A stretch of 64,000 nt of DNA from an uncultured Bacteroidales bacterium (GCA_947303395.1 CAMYYD010000001.1:1-64000), one strand, 5' to 3'; positions 33,863-43,394 are shown, counted from the first letter of the stretch. Program-made: numbers and translations. The notes: generated from the sequence alone by a model not told the origin.

Positions 33863-36800
33863 TTATCTAACAACAATTTTCTGGGTCTTCTCGTTTAATC
33901 TGAAAATGTAAACACCTTGTGATTTGACATTGATTGTTTCAATGCCGTTGACATTTTGGGTTGAGACCATACGACCCATGAGGTCGAAGATTTGGAGTTC
34001 GCCAGTGCCGTTGACAATTATGTCGCTGCCGTTTTGGAATGCGAATGGTTCATCTGCATCCTGATTGTAGCCAGTGGCGGTAAATGAAAGGATGAAACGT
34101 GACTCAACATCTTGTGCTGAGGCGATGAATGAATAGCTATTATCGAGAAGGAGATTGACATCCTCGCCAGTTAATCTGTCAATCAAGTGGAGATAATCCA
34201 TATCGATGCCTTCTGTGTTGACGCTGATGGTGTATTTGCCCATCTGTTTTGCTTTGAAGTTGACAGGCATTGTGCCTTTGCCTTCGCTGCTGACAACAGC
34301 GTATCGGCTACCATCTTGCGGAAGATAAATTTTTGTATTGCTTTCATCTAACATAAACTTAGGCAACGCATCGTTTTCGTTGAAACGAACTACAGCACGG
34401 TCGATAAGATTGTCGTTGTTGCCGATGACGTTGAGAACGATTTTCGAATCATTAAATCTCTTATCACCTGTATCTTCTGTGAATGTTACTGTTTGTTTTT
34501 CTGCAGAAGCATAAACAAAGATACCTTCCATTACGTTGACAGTTCCAGATGCGGAAATAACATCTGTACCTTCTGCATTCATTCTATAGAATGATGTCTT
34601 ATTAATTGTTGCATTTGTACTTAATGGGTTGCCAACAAGGTTCCAACCGGCGAAAGTTGCGTCTTCATCGTAACTTAAAAACACCTGACCATTTCCTACG
34701 TATTGATATCCTTCAAATCTAAGTGTAACCTTGTCACTATTTGCATAAAGATAACCACGTCCGGAAACAAGATTGAAATGCTTGTGAGAACCTTCTGCCT
34801 TCCAGTTTTCCCATTCGCCATTCTCACCAGATTGGTTGAAACGATAGAGGTCGTAGCTATTATCTAAGAAATGGTTAACTTCAATATGTGTAACCTGTCC
34901 GACTGGTGGAGCTATCAAACAGTATCCAGCCTTTGTTCCTGCTGTTGCACCACCTGCGATTTCCAGAGTTGGGGAAATAGTGGATTCATTGTCTTTGGCA
35001 TAGAAGCTAATGTCATTCTGACCACTTGCATAGCAACTGAAACGAGGCTGACTGCTGTTGTAACGCAATAAATTACGAGTATTTGAGCCTTTTGCAGTTA
35101 CAGTATTATTCTCGAAGTCAATTTCCCAAAGACCATTAGCATTATTAGTTGTTTGGTATGTTAAATCATTAGAACTGCTTGATGAAGCATAAAGATAACC
35201 TTCAGCTACAGGATCATAAATCGTGTAATAACCATCAATAGTTGGACCAATTATTACAAACTCTTGAATGCCAGAATTGGCAGGAACAGATATAGTATTA
35301 TCACTCAACGAAGCATCAAATGCATCATAGTAGTCTTTGTCTGAATGTTTTCCTCCCATGGCCTTTGTATAATTATCTGATGTAGCAACTATTAAATAAC
35401 GCTTGCCAGATATGATGCTTTCCGCCAAAGTATATGTTGTTGCTGGTGCTTGCTGAGTGAGGGTGGCGACATTTGAGATCACTTCATCGTCTCCCTCTCC
35501 AACACTTACTATTATATATGCCTTATTTTCTTCACCCTGGTTGGCGCTTAAACTGCATGAAACATAATATTTGTCATTTTCTGTAGTAATTGAAGCTGAG
35601 GTAATCCAAGATGGCAGTGTTGTAGTTGCGTTGTTTCCTTCGGAATCACAAAAATAGATTGTAAAATCACTTGTCTCTGATATGGTCATGTTTTCATATG
35701 TAATAGCCATTTTGCTTGTATTAGCTGTTGCAACAACAGAAGCATCTGCTACATTGATAGCAGGATCATCCGATGGTTCGGCAAGTTTGTACAGAGACAA
35801 GGCACTTCCTGTAGTATATGTTCTAAAATCATGATTGCCGGAATAATATGCTATATATCTTCCATTATTATCATCTGATTGAAAATAGAAACCGCTATTG
35901 TAAGTAACTTTATAGCTTTGACTTGCGGCATCCCCAACATTAAAAGAAGTTGTTGTACTTCCTTGAATATAACAATACTTTCCAGTGTATTCATTGTAAA
36001 GATTGCAATAAATAATATTATCGGTTACAGTTTTCTCCAAATACCACACAATAGCTGTCGATGGGTTGGTAATTTCGTTTTTATCATTTACGGAAACAGA
36101 TGTTCCTCCCATTTTGCCACTACTAATGCTGGAATTCATTGCATATCCGCTATTAACCAACACATAATACCCACCATCTTCAAGGTCGTTAGTTGATGTT
36201 ATCAATGTAAATGTACCTTGCCCATCGTATGTAGGTTTAGCTTGGGTAATTGTAACCACTTTGTCGGATGCACCAGAGAATGTTAATGTTACGGTTGCTG
36301 TTCGCTCTTCATTTGTTTCGTTCGCTGTGCAATTAAACGGAACTTCTGAGGCTGTAATTGTACCTAATGAAGTCAACCAACCGCCACCGTTGTTTGTTAT
36401 TGAAGCACCTACTAAACCTGTGCCATTGCTTATCGAATACTCGATTTTTCCCGAAGTTTTATCACTGGCGATATTAACATTTTCAGCATTAATAGAAGGA
36501 GTTGAGCTTCCGCCTGATGGACCTTCAACAAGTCTGACATTAGTTATTTTGAGGGTGCCCATTTTGCTGGAAGCTACAGTATTATTAGCAAAGGATACAA
36601 CAATAGCACCTTGAGCAGAAGTACCAGTAAAATTAAGTGTACTAGTAGTAGTAAGATTACCTGTTGAAGAAAACGTTTGTGTTCCCCATTCTGTTCCATT
36701 TACACTAACCGTACATGTTACATTATTTGATTTGTTGTAGGAATAAGTTATTATAACTTCTTTGACGGGATAAGTTTGTTCGGCAATGTTAATGTCATCA

Positions 36801-36937
36801 GGTTTATTACCATTATTAAGACTTTCTTCAATAGTTTGAGGGAAGTCGTGGGTATCATCTTCCGCAGCCCATGCATTTCCGATTCCTACTACCAGGGCGA
36901 ATAGCAGGAGCATGATTTTTGTAAATCTTTTTTTCAT
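33863..36937 (-). CDS. Large secreted T9SS cargo protein with BACON-like repeats
   Basis: This 1024-residue protein starts with a signal peptide (MKKRFTKIMLLLFALVVGIG, then NAWAA). It has an adhesin-like N-terminal region, BACON-type segments (ITNNGGGWLTSLGTITASEVP, then EERTATVTLTFSGASDKVVTITQ at about 180-235; a second one near 395-495), and central lectin-like sequence. The end, after about residue 955, has the type IX secretion C-terminal layout (GELQIFDLMGRMVSTQNVNG, GVYIFRLNEKTQKIVVR). It is probably exported across the outer membrane and attached to the surface or released. It has a long 5' leader of about 290 bases with nested hairpins. Ligand unknown. Confidence 0.8.
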   Translation of the reverse strand: MKKRFTKIMLLLFALVVGIGNAWAAEDDTHDFPQTIEESLNNGNKPDDINIAEQTYPVKEVIITYSYNKSNNVTCTVSVNGTEWGTQTFSSTGNLTTTSTLNFTGTSAQGAIVVSFANNTVASSKMGTLKITNVRLVEGPSGGSSTPSINAENVNIASDKTSGKIEYSISNGTGLVGASITNNGGGWLTSLGTITASEVPFNCTANETNEERTATVTLTFSGASDKVVTITQAKPTYDGQGTFTLITSTNDLEDGGYYVLVNSGYAMNSSISSGKMGGTSVSVNDKNEITNPSTAIVWYLEKTVTDNIIYCNLYNEYTGKYCYIQGSTTTSFNVGDAASQSYKVTYNSGFYFQSDDNNGRYIAYYSGNHDFRTYTTGSALSLYKLAEPSDDPAINVADASVVATANTSKMAITYENMTISETSDFTIYFCDSEGNNATTTLPSWITSASITTENDKYYVSCSLSANQGEENKAYIIVSVGEGDDEVISNVATLTQQAPATTYTLAESIISGKRYLIVATSDNYTKAMGGKHSDKDYYDAFDASLSDNTISVPANSGIQEFVIIGPTIDGYYTIYDPVAEGYLYASSSSSNDLTYQTTNNANGLWEIDFENNTVTAKGSNTRNLLRYNSSQPRFSCYASGQNDISFYAKDNESTISPTLEIAGGATAGTKAGYCLIAPPVGQVTHIEVNHFLDNSYDLYRFNQSGENGEWENWKAEGSHKHFNLVSGRGYLYANSDKVTLRFEGYQYVGNGQVFLSYDEDATFAGWNLVGNPLSTNATINKTSFYRMNAEGTDVISASGTVNVMEGIFVYASAEKQTVTFTEDTGDKRFNDSKIVLNVIGNNDNLIDRAVVRFNENDALPKFMLDESNTKIYLPQDGSRYAVVSSEGKGTMPVNFKAKQMGKYTISVNTEGIDMDYLHLIDRLTGEDVNLLLDNSYSFIASAQDVESRFILSFTATGYNQDADEPFAFQNGSDIIVNGTGELQIFDLMGRMVSTQNVNGIETINVKSQGVYIFRLNEKTQKIVVR

Positions 36938-37002
36938 TTGTTTTGTTTAGTTTTAGTTAATTATTATTTTGTTTTCTCTAATTTTCTTGCCTTAACTTCC
37001 TT

Positions 37003-37063
37003 GCGGCAGCCGCCTTAAGGCCCCTAAGGCCCTTAATGGCTTTAATGCCATTAGAGCTGCCGC
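37003..37063 (-). promoter_or_regulatory. GC-rich nested hairpin in the leader of the 1024-aa gene
   Basis: Outer arms 37003-37010 and 37056-37063 pair perfectly (8 bases); an inner hairpin pairs 37034-37040 with 37047-37053; the palindrome CCTTAAGG lies at 37013-37020. It falls about 65-130 bases upstream of the start codon inside the predicted transcript. It may be a regulatory RNA structure or a small palindromic insertion. Confidence 0.5.
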
Positions 37064-37316
37064 CAAACCAAGCACAAAGCATGGAAAAAGCATTATTTTC
37101 TACGCTCGAGCTGGGTTTGGCTTAACAAATTTTGCATATGACAAAATGTTGCATCAAATGCAGAATTCGTTGGTTTTCAATAAAATACAAAAGTTTTTCC
37201 TCTACACGGATCTACTTCAAAATGACGACGCAAAAGTACACATAAATTTTCAATACTTTTCAATTGTTGAAAAATTAATTTTTCTTGCTATTTTAATCAT
37301 GTTTATTAAAAAATTG

Positions 37317-37324
37317 TAATTTTG
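37317..37324 (+). promoter_or_regulatory. -7 promoter box for the C10 peptidase gene
   Basis: TAATTTTG, a TAnnTTTG match, 38 bases before the ATG. Confidence 0.55.
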
Positions 37325-37362
37325 CAGTCCTAATCCTAAAATTAACCATTAAAATTAAAAAG

Positions 37363-38376
37363 ATGAAGAATACTTTATCCGTTTTGTTGCTTTTTTGCGC
37401 TTTGACAAGCTTCGCGCAAGAGCCTCTTGTTAAATCAAAATGGGATCAAGGCTATCCTTACAACATGCTTTGCCCAAGAGATCCGTTTAACGGTTATGCG
37501 TATAGCGCTGCCGGTTGTCCAGCTGTCGCCATGGGGCAGATTATCAATTATTTGAGGACGACGCAAGGCACTCGCTTTGATGATGGCGACGACTATCACC
37601 ATGATTACATTGGTAGAGTGTATGATATTGACGACGATTGGGAAACGTTGCAATTCCCGTCGTTTCCGAAGCTTAACGTATTGCTGGATTCTGTCGATGC
37701 CTATTTCCAACGTGGCGATGAACTCACCGACTCGTTGAAGGCTGCGGTGATTTTTGCTTGCGGCACGGCTTGCACACAGGTCTATACTTCGGAAGGCTCT
37801 GGTACTTTCCAAGTGGGTCAGGCATTGGCAGCCTATCGACGCTTCGGCTTTGCCGACTGTAAGCTGTATCGGAATCCTGATGATGAAATGTTCGAAAAAT
37901 TGATTGCAAATATTGAAGCGGGCTATCCTGCTCATCTGGCCGTCGAAAATCCCGCAGGAACAGTTGGACATAATGTCGTGGTCGACGGCTATCGCGAATC
38001 GGATGGCAAATTCCATATCAACTTTGGCTGGGGCGGTCCTAATGATAACTGGTATCACATTCCCGACCCGACTTTTTATTATGGAATGACAAAGGTTGAA
38101 GGCATTATCGTGGATATCATTCCTAAAAACGATGCCGTTCAGGAAGTCTTCAGCCAGTCGCTTGAGGTTTATCCTAATCCGGCTTCCGATGTCCTTTATA
38201 TTAATAGCCTTCCTTGCGAAACGGCCGAATACGCCATTTTCAATGTCTTAGGTCAAAAGGTTGTCGTTGGCTCAACAAATGGAACCATTTCGGTAGCGGA
38301 ATTGGAAGCAGGACTTTATATTTTGCAGATCAAGGGCGAGAAACTCCTCGAAACTGTAAAATTCATGGTGAAATAG
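37363..38376 (+). CDS. C10 family (streptopain-like) cysteine peptidase with T9SS sorting domain
   Basis: This 337-residue protein has a signal peptide (MKNTLSVLLLFCALTSFAQ) and a papain-like C10 core with catalytic Cys52 in AAGCPAVAMGQII and catalytic His203 in GTVGHNVVVDGY, followed by FHINFGWGG. There is little room for the usual propeptide, so it may be made without a long inhibitory pro-region. From about 265 a type IX secretion domain follows (LEVYPNPASDVLYINS, YAIFNVLGQKV, LEAGLYILQIKG). It is an exported protease, probably anchored on the surface or released. Confidence 0.85.
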   Translation: MKNTLSVLLLFCALTSFAQEPLVKSKWDQGYPYNMLCPRDPFNGYAYSAAGCPAVAMGQIINYLRTTQGTRFDDGDDYHHDYIGRVYDIDDDWETLQFPSFPKLNVLLDSVDAYFQRGDELTDSLKAAVIFACGTACTQVYTSEGSGTFQVGQALAAYRRFGFADCKLYRNPDDEMFEKLIANIEAGYPAHLAVENPAGTVGHNVVVDGYRESDGKFHINFGWGGPNDNWYHIPDPTFYYGMTKVEGIIVDIIPKNDAVQEVFSQSLEVYPNPASDVLYINSLPCETAEYAIFNVLGQKVVVGSTNGTISVAELEAGLYILQIKGEKLLETVKFMVK

Positions 38377-38379
38377 TAA

Positions 38380-38414
38380 TTTGCTGCAAAAATACAAAAA
38401 ATTCCATATTTTTG
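38380..38414 (+). promoter_or_regulatory. rlmN promoter
   Basis: TTTG at 38380-38383 and TATTTTTG at 38407-38414, 23 bases apart; the ATG follows 19 bases later. Confidence 0.55.
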
Positions 38415-38432
38415 CAAAAAATTCATAGTATC

Positions 38433-39437
38433 ATGAAATCACTTCTTGGAATGTCGCTTGTTGAACTGCAAGATGTTGTGGCTCAACATAATATGCCGAA
38501 ATTCACTGCCAAACAGCTCGTCGACTGGCTTTACCGCAAACGTATTGCCACCTTCGATGAGATGACCAATCTTTCGAAGCAGACACGTCAGATTTTGGCT
38601 GAAAACTACGAGACAGGCTATCGCGCTTTCGCCGATGTGCAGGAGTCGAAGGACGGCACCAAGAAGTATCTGTTTCCGGCTGAAAACGGCTTTGTCGAGA
38701 CGGCGTATATTCCTGAAAAAGAACGTGCAACGCTTTGCGTGTCGTGCCAGGTGGGATGCAAGATGAATTGCCTCTTCTGCCAGACCGGAAAGCAAGGTTT
38801 TCAAGGCAATCTGTCGGCTGGTGACATTATAAACCAGATACTTAGCCTGCCGGAATACGAGAATTTGTCGAATTTCGTCTTCATGGGTATGGGTGAGCCG
38901 ATGGACAACTACGACAACATCATGCGGGTGCTTGAAATCATGACCTCCGACTGGGGTTTGGCGATGAGCCCGACGCGTATCACGGTGTCAACGGCAGGAG
39001 TGATTCCTAACATGAAGCGTTTCATCAACGAGTCGAAGTGCAATTTGGCAATCAGTTTGCACAGTCCGTTCCACGATGAGCGTGCCAAGATTATGCCGGT
39101 TGAGAAGACATATCCTATCAACGAGGTCATCCACGCCATTCGTCAGCACGACTGGAGCGGTCAGCGTCGCGTTTCGTTCGAATACATAGTGTTTAAAGGC
39201 CTTAACGATACTCCAAAGCACATCAACGAGCTCGCAAAACAACTCGGAAGCTTGCGTTGCCGTGTTAATTTAATAAGGTTCCACGCAATCCCGAATATCG
39301 ATTTGCAGAGTCCTTCAATGGAAGACATGGTCCGCTTCCGCGATAAATTAAACGATAAAGGCATCATCGCCACAATCCGCGCCTCCCGAGGTCAGGATAT
39401 TGACGCCGCCTGCGGGTTGTTATCAACAAAGCGTTAG
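38433..39437 (+). CDS. rlmN: 23S rRNA (adenine-C2)-methyltransferase
   Basis: This 334-residue radical SAM enzyme has the RlmN cluster motif CQVGCKMNCLFC, the GMGEPMDNYDN segment, and a late catalytic cysteine region (ASRGQDIDAACGLL). It methylates C2 of A2503 in 23S rRNA, and usually of A37 in some tRNAs, in the cytosol. The start at 38433 (MKSLLGM) was chosen because it follows the promoter; a longer frame overlaps the peptidase gene. A housekeeping gene. Confidence 0.93.
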   Translation: MKSLLGMSLVELQDVVAQHNMPKFTAKQLVDWLYRKRIATFDEMTNLSKQTRQILAENYETGYRAFADVQESKDGTKKYLFPAENGFVETAYIPEKERATLCVSCQVGCKMNCLFCQTGKQGFQGNLSAGDIINQILSLPEYENLSNFVFMGMGEPMDNYDNIMRVLEIMTSDWGLAMSPTRITVSTAGVIPNMKRFINESKCNLAISLHSPFHDERAKIMPVEKTYPINEVIHAIRQHDWSGQRRVSFEYIVFKGLNDTPKHINELAKQLGSLRCRVNLIRFHAIPNIDLQSPSMEDMVRFRDKLNDKGIIATIRASRGQDIDAACGLLSTKR

Positions 39438-39473
39438 CTTTTAGTGTTTTTCGATTATTTCGATGTTAATTAA

Positions 39474-40226
39474 TTAAGGTAGCTGTAGTTTTACCATCAG
39501 CGGCCGGTGGTCGGAAGCCATCGTGTCAGCAACCACCATTGATTCAATGGTCAAAACCGGATAGTTTTTAAACGAAGCCACGTAGTCGATGCGTTCGTTA
39601 GGCTCGTCGGCCGGGAATGTGGGCTCGTCGCCTGAATTTATTGTGAAATATTGCGTTATTTTCTGCAAAAGTGGCGAGTCGATGCTGTCGTTGAAATCGC
39701 CTGCGAGGATGAAAGGTTTCTGCCAAAGTTTGGCTTCGTCAATGATGAGTGGCACCGATTCCATGCGAGGTTCTTCTTCGAGGTCTAAATGCGTGCAGGC
39801 CAACACATAATCTTTCATCTCGACCATCAACAGCAAGCGTGGCTCATCGCCAGGCAACGCTATGCTTCTCGTGCTCAAAGGCATTTCGCGAGTGAGCACT
39901 CCAATGCCGTAAGTTCCGCTGTCAAATTCGATGGCTTTTCCAAAGATGTCATGATATGAAGTGTGACTTGCCAATTCGCCAAGCTGATAATGGAATTTGC
40001 TTCTTTTTGTCATGCTGTCGAGCTCCTGAAGCGCCACAATATCAGGCTGTTGCGCGATAATAACATTCGCCGTTCTGTCATAATCCAAAACCGTGTCCAT
40101 TCCCACGCAATGCTGCACATTATAGCACATAATTTTCACCTGCACCGGCTTTAATGACAAAATCAGCCAAAAGCTCGCAATGGTTAGAAATATCAGCAAA
40201 AAAGCGTCGAGAAATAATCTTTTCAT
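39474..40226 (-). CDS. Endonuclease/exonuclease/phosphatase family protein, membrane-anchored
   Basis: This 250-residue protein has one N-terminal membrane helix (MKRLFLDAFLLIFLTIASFW and on) and an EEP domain: KIMCYNVQH, QQPDIVALQELD (metal Glu), GDFND (catalytic Asp-Asn), and the ending SDHRPLMVKL. Members cleave phosphodiesters in nucleic acids, lipids or inositol phosphates. The catalytic domain probably faces the periplasm. The start at 40226 follows a minus-strand TATTTTTG box at 40250-40257. Confidence 0.82.
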   Translation of the reverse strand: MKRLFLDAFLLIFLTIASFWLILSLKPVQVKIMCYNVQHCVGMDTVLDYDRTANVIIAQQPDIVALQELDSMTKRSKFHYQLGELASHTSYHDIFGKAIEFDSGTYGIGVLTREMPLSTRSIALPGDEPRLLLMVEMKDYVLACTHLDLEEEPRMESVPLIIDEAKLWQKPFILAGDFNDSIDSPLLQKITQYFTINSGDEPTFPADEPNERIDYVASFKNYPVLTIESMVVADTMASDHRPLMVKLQLP

Positions 40227-40648
40227 ATTATTGTCTTGAAATATCGCATCAAAAATACAAATATTTTTGGATAAATCAGAAATAACATGTAACTTTGCAA
40301 GGTGAAATTTAAAACAAACACATGATATAAAACGAAGAAATAGATAAAAAGACATATTGAGCTGACGCTCTTGTTTCCTTTACTGCAAAGTCTGGAAAAC
40401 TTAAGTTTGGAACAGGGAATAAGATTGCGGATAGTTTACGCTATGGCGTGAATATCTTTCCACACTTATTTGTTCCAAGGTATTTCCAGGCACCTGCAGT
40501 AAGAATAAGTGGTCTGAAGGAAAGGATTTGCGCCTTTTTTCATACCATTAAATGACAACGGCTTTCAGTTCATATAAGCAATGAAATACTAATTGTTTAA
40601 TCATTATAAAACTGAGGAGCCGACAGGATAAAACGGGCATAAAGAAAA
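40227..40648. other. Intergenic region with an open fragment
   Basis: It contains the promoter of the EEP gene (minus strand, 40250-40257). On the plus strand, a 64-codon frame without start codon runs from about 40363 to 40554 (KLKFGTGNKIADSLRYGVNI appears in it) between two TGA stops. It looks protein-like and may be a decayed gene end, but I cannot name it. Confidence 0.4.
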
Positions 40649-41194
40649 ATGAAAAGATTTTTTTATTTTATTCTGATTGCAACTACTTTAGTAAGTTGTA
40701 CAACTACAAGGTATGGCATGACACGGGCAACATTGAACGATGCGGTAGATGAAATCAAAGCAGATTATTATGCTAAAGGATATTATCTCACATCGGAACA
40801 ACTTGAACAAGTTACTTCAACACAGATAATCAGCAACAATCGAGATGCGAGAAACTCAATGTATATGGCAGATAATGCCAATTCGAAAGTTGATGAGTAT
40901 TCATTCCAAGATACAATGGGTAATACTCTCAAATTTGCTATTGCATACAATGAGGCATATCAAAACAATACTATGTATTTGTTGGATGTAAATACAATTG
41001 GTTGCGAAACTTCAAATCCTAAGGATTATGAACCACTATGTGGAAGAAATTCCCCACTTGCGAAGATCAAACAGATCCCTCAAGATAAAGAGGTGGTGGT
41101 TGGTGATGCAGCTAAAACTCAGAAACTTGTGACAGTTGGTGCATGGAGTGCACTTGGAGTTGCAATAATATGGGCATTAACAGTATTTTTATAA
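40649..41194 (+). CDS. Lipoprotein with C-terminal membrane segment, unknown function
   Basis: This 181-residue protein has a lipoprotein signal (MKRFFYFILIATTLVSC) and a soluble middle of about 130 residues. A hydrophobic C-terminal helix (LVTVGAWSALGVAIIWALTVFL) ends the chain. No family recognised. The small membrane protein gene at 41225/41253 follows closely and may be in the same transcript. Confidence 0.6.
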   Translation: MKRFFYFILIATTLVSCTTTRYGMTRATLNDAVDEIKADYYAKGYYLTSEQLEQVTSTQIISNNRDARNSMYMADNANSKVDEYSFQDTMGNTLKFAIAYNEAYQNNTMYLLDVNTIGCETSNPKDYEPLCGRNSPLAKIKQIPQDKEVVVGDAAKTQKLVTVGAWSALGVAIIWALTVFL

Positions 41195-41252
41195 TTGGTT
41201 TTAATCAATAAAAGAATTAAATAAATGTTAGTAGAAAGAACTTTTTCTGTCA

Positions 41253-41639
41253 TTGACAAATCCCTCTGGTGATAATGGGATATGTTTTAATTGCCCAATA
41301 AACGAAGTGTGCTTCAAATTCGTAGATAGGCAAAATGGGGAAATACTTGCAGATAGAGTAGAGTCTTTTGCATTGCAAACATACAACTATCATGCCGTTG
41401 ATTTCGTTAAAATAACTGCTAAAAAAGCATCTATTTGTCGCAAAGCATTTCCTAAATATAGGATTAAAGAAACAACTCCAAAAGAAATTCATAGAATCGT
41501 AGGAAGAGGAGGTAACACCATAGTTGAATCCGAAAGTTTTCTTGGGATGATTGGACAGTATATTATTGTTACAATTGGTGTTGTTGTTATATTTGGCCTG
41601 ATTGCATTATTAATTAGTGGTATAGGTAGTTTGTTTTAA
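41253..41639 (+). CDS. Small membrane protein, TTG start or frameshifted
   Basis: This protein of up to 128 residues has a cysteine-rich start (GICFNCPINEVCF), a soluble part and a C-terminal membrane helix (IGQYIIVTIGVVVIFGLIALLI). No ATG lies upstream in frame. The start is either TTG at 41253 or an ATG at 41225 in another frame, which would need a one-base shift around the T5 run at 41242-41246 to join. So this may be a broken gene or contain a sequencing error. Function unknown. Confidence 0.5.
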   Translation: MTNPSGDNGICFNCPINEVCFKFVDRQNGEILADRVESFALQTYNYHAVDFVKITAKKASICRKAFPKYRIKETTPKEIHRIVGRGGNTIVESESFLGMIGQYIIVTIGVVVIFGLIALLISGIGSLF

Positions 41640-41662
41640 TTATTCTCATGCCCGAACCTCCA

Positions 41663-41700
41663 AATCGGAATGGAATCCCACATCGTATTCCATTCCGATT
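41663..41700. terminator. Perfect inverted repeat, possible bidirectional terminator
   Basis: AATCGGAATGGAAT (41663-41676) and ATTCCATTCCGATT (41687-41700) form a 14-base perfect stem with a 10-base loop between converging genes. T-rich tract after it is short, so termination is uncertain. Confidence 0.5.
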
Positions 41701-41782
41701 TTCCTGTGAATTTACAGTAAATTCGGAATATAATGCAAAAACTTTCCGATTTTCCTGCAAATTTGCAATAAATTCCGAATAT
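41693..41782. repeat. Pair of 39-base direct repeats
   Basis: Units at 41693-41731 and 41744-41782 share TTCCGATTTTCCTG, AATTT, CA, TAAATTC and GAATAT with a few changes. The first has an internal palindrome GAATTTACAGTAAATTC. They sit just past the end of the DUF4143 ATPase gene. Function unknown. Confidence 0.7.
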
Positions 41783-41786
41783 GGGA

Positions 41787-43217
41787 TTATTTCATGATGC
41801 TTTCAGCCAACTTATTCACACTATCAATATCAATTGGCTCCAAAACAATCTCTTCGGGTTCCAAATCAAGTAAAAACTGCATATAGTTTGGTAGTGTCAA
41901 TAATTGACCATTCCTGCCAATATTATAGTCGCCGAACTTTATGGCATGGTACACATGATACTTGTCGGGATGCTTCAACGCGGTTGAAAGACTCTTGGCT
42001 TTAGCCGACTTGGCTTTGACTTCAAGAGGAACACATTCGCCTTTGTAGCTAATCAAAAAGTCTAATTCCATCCCTGATCCTTTGCGATAATAATATAGAT
42101 TTTGCTCCTTTTTGTGAAGAGTGTCGGCCATCAGATTTTCATAGATAGCACCTTTAAAGCCACCTAAGTTTCCTTGGATTATGTCATTTCTGGTGGAACC
42201 GCCAAGCATGGTGGCCAGCAAACCTATATCAGTAATATATACTTTGAAGGTTGATTCGATAGCATTGCCTTCCATTGGCAAGCCTGTAGCCTCTGTGTTG
42301 TAACAACGGCAAATGACTCCCGCATCTTCAAGCCATTGAAGTGACCCTGCGTAATCTTCAGCACGACCACTATTTTTTATGAGGTTGTATTGAAACTTTT
42401 TATAATCTTTGGCAAGCTGTTTGGTAATGGAATCAAAACAACCGCGAATGTAAGGTTTGTCGTCATCACTGGCATATTTAACCATATCATCTTTATATTC
42501 TTTCAAAATTTTGCGAAGAACACCATCAACTTTACTAATATTGCCAGTTTCTATCAACTTGTTAACGGCTGCAGGTAAACCGCCAACAGCAACATAACGA
42601 TTCAAAAGACTTTTCATGGTTATATGAATCCCTTCTGGAATCGGTTTTTCATTTGCCATGCAGTCCTTTAAAAATGATACCACTTGTTCCGAGATGCCAT
42701 TTGCCCAAAGGAATTCTTCGAAATCCAGAGGATACATCTCGACGATATCTTCATAACCAACAGGAATGGAATTTTTACCTAATTCTATATTATCTTTATT
42801 CTTTCGTTTTAATTTCTTTTTCTTTTCACCATATCCTTGAACACCTAAAAGAGAACCTGTGGCAATAACGTCATAGCGTCCGTCTTCTTTAAAGAATTTC
42901 AATGATGTCCTGGCATCAGGACAATCTTGAATTTCGTCGAATATGAAACATGTTTGTCCGGGAACAAAATTGGCGTCTTTTATTTGGGCGGAAAGCTCAA
43001 AAAGAATCGCATCAACTTCTTTCGAACCTAAAAAGGCGCTAATACGCTTGGGCTGTTTGGTGAAATTCATGTAATAGACATATTTGTAATTGTCTTCCGC
43101 AAATTTTCGGACAATAAATGTCTTTCCACACTGACGTAGTCCCATTATGACAAGCGGCAAATGTTCAGGAGTGTCTTTCCATTCCCTTAGGGTGTTTTCA
43201 ATCTTTCTTTTTAACAT
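41787..43217 (-). CDS. AAA ATPase with DUF4143 domain
   Basis: This 476-residue protein has an AAA_14 ATPase with Walker A GLRQCGKT (26-33) and Walker B CFIFDEIQD. A C-terminal DUF4143 domain follows (YITDIGLLATMLGG, FKGAIYENLMADTL, YYYRKGSGMELDFLI and LEVKAKS). The last part resembles a PD-(D/E)XK nuclease-like core (ELDFLI...PLEVKAK). Proteins of this type are common, multi-copy and often variable in Bacteroidales; their role is not firmly known. The start at 43217 was chosen as it follows a minus-strand TATCTTTG box at 43240-43247. Confidence 0.85.
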   Translation of the reverse strand: MLKRKIENTLREWKDTPEHLPLVIMGLRQCGKTFIVRKFAEDNYKYVYYMNFTKQPKRISAFLGSKEVDAILFELSAQIKDANFVPGQTCFIFDEIQDCPDARTSLKFFKEDGRYDVIATGSLLGVQGYGEKKKKLKRKNKDNIELGKNSIPVGYEDIVEMYPLDFEEFLWANGISEQVVSFLKDCMANEKPIPEGIHITMKSLLNRYVAVGGLPAAVNKLIETGNISKVDGVLRKILKEYKDDMVKYASDDDKPYIRGCFDSITKQLAKDYKKFQYNLIKNSGRAEDYAGSLQWLEDAGVICRCYNTEATGLPMEGNAIESTFKVYITDIGLLATMLGGSTRNDIIQGNLGGFKGAIYENLMADTLHKKEQNLYYYRKGSGMELDFLISYKGECVPLEVKAKSAKAKSLSTALKHPDKYHVYHAIKFGDYNIGRNGQLLTLPNYMQFLLDLEPEEIVLEPIDIDSVNKLAESIMK

Positions 43218-43386
43218 TTTTTTAAATGAATTTTCGCTGCAAAGATACACTTTTTTTAACGAATATTTACATTTTTTAACATTTTTTTTAACGAATAATT
43301 GCTCTTTTGTTACACTTTTTTAAACGAATCTTTAATTTGTGGAATAAAAACTTCAAACTCCAAACTTCAAACTCCAAACTTTTTTG

Positions 43387-43394
43387 TATTTTTG
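43387..43394 (+). promoter_or_regulatory. -7 promoter box for the carboxylase beta gene
   Basis: TATTTTTG, 18 bases before the GTG at 43412. The transcript leader would be only about ten bases. Confidence 0.55.

Larger units (their letters stand above)
36938..37362. other. Divergent intergenic region with structured leader
   Basis: No gene is seen. It contains divergent promoters: minus-strand TACTTTTG at 37231-37238 for the 1024-aa gene and plus-strand TAATTTTG at 37317-37324 for the C10 peptidase gene. The minus-strand leader carries nested inverted repeats at 37003-37063 (GCGGCAGC/GCTGCCGC, with TAATGGC/GCCATTA inside) and a further stem GCCAAACC/GGTTTGGC at 37062-37121. Confidence 0.6.
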
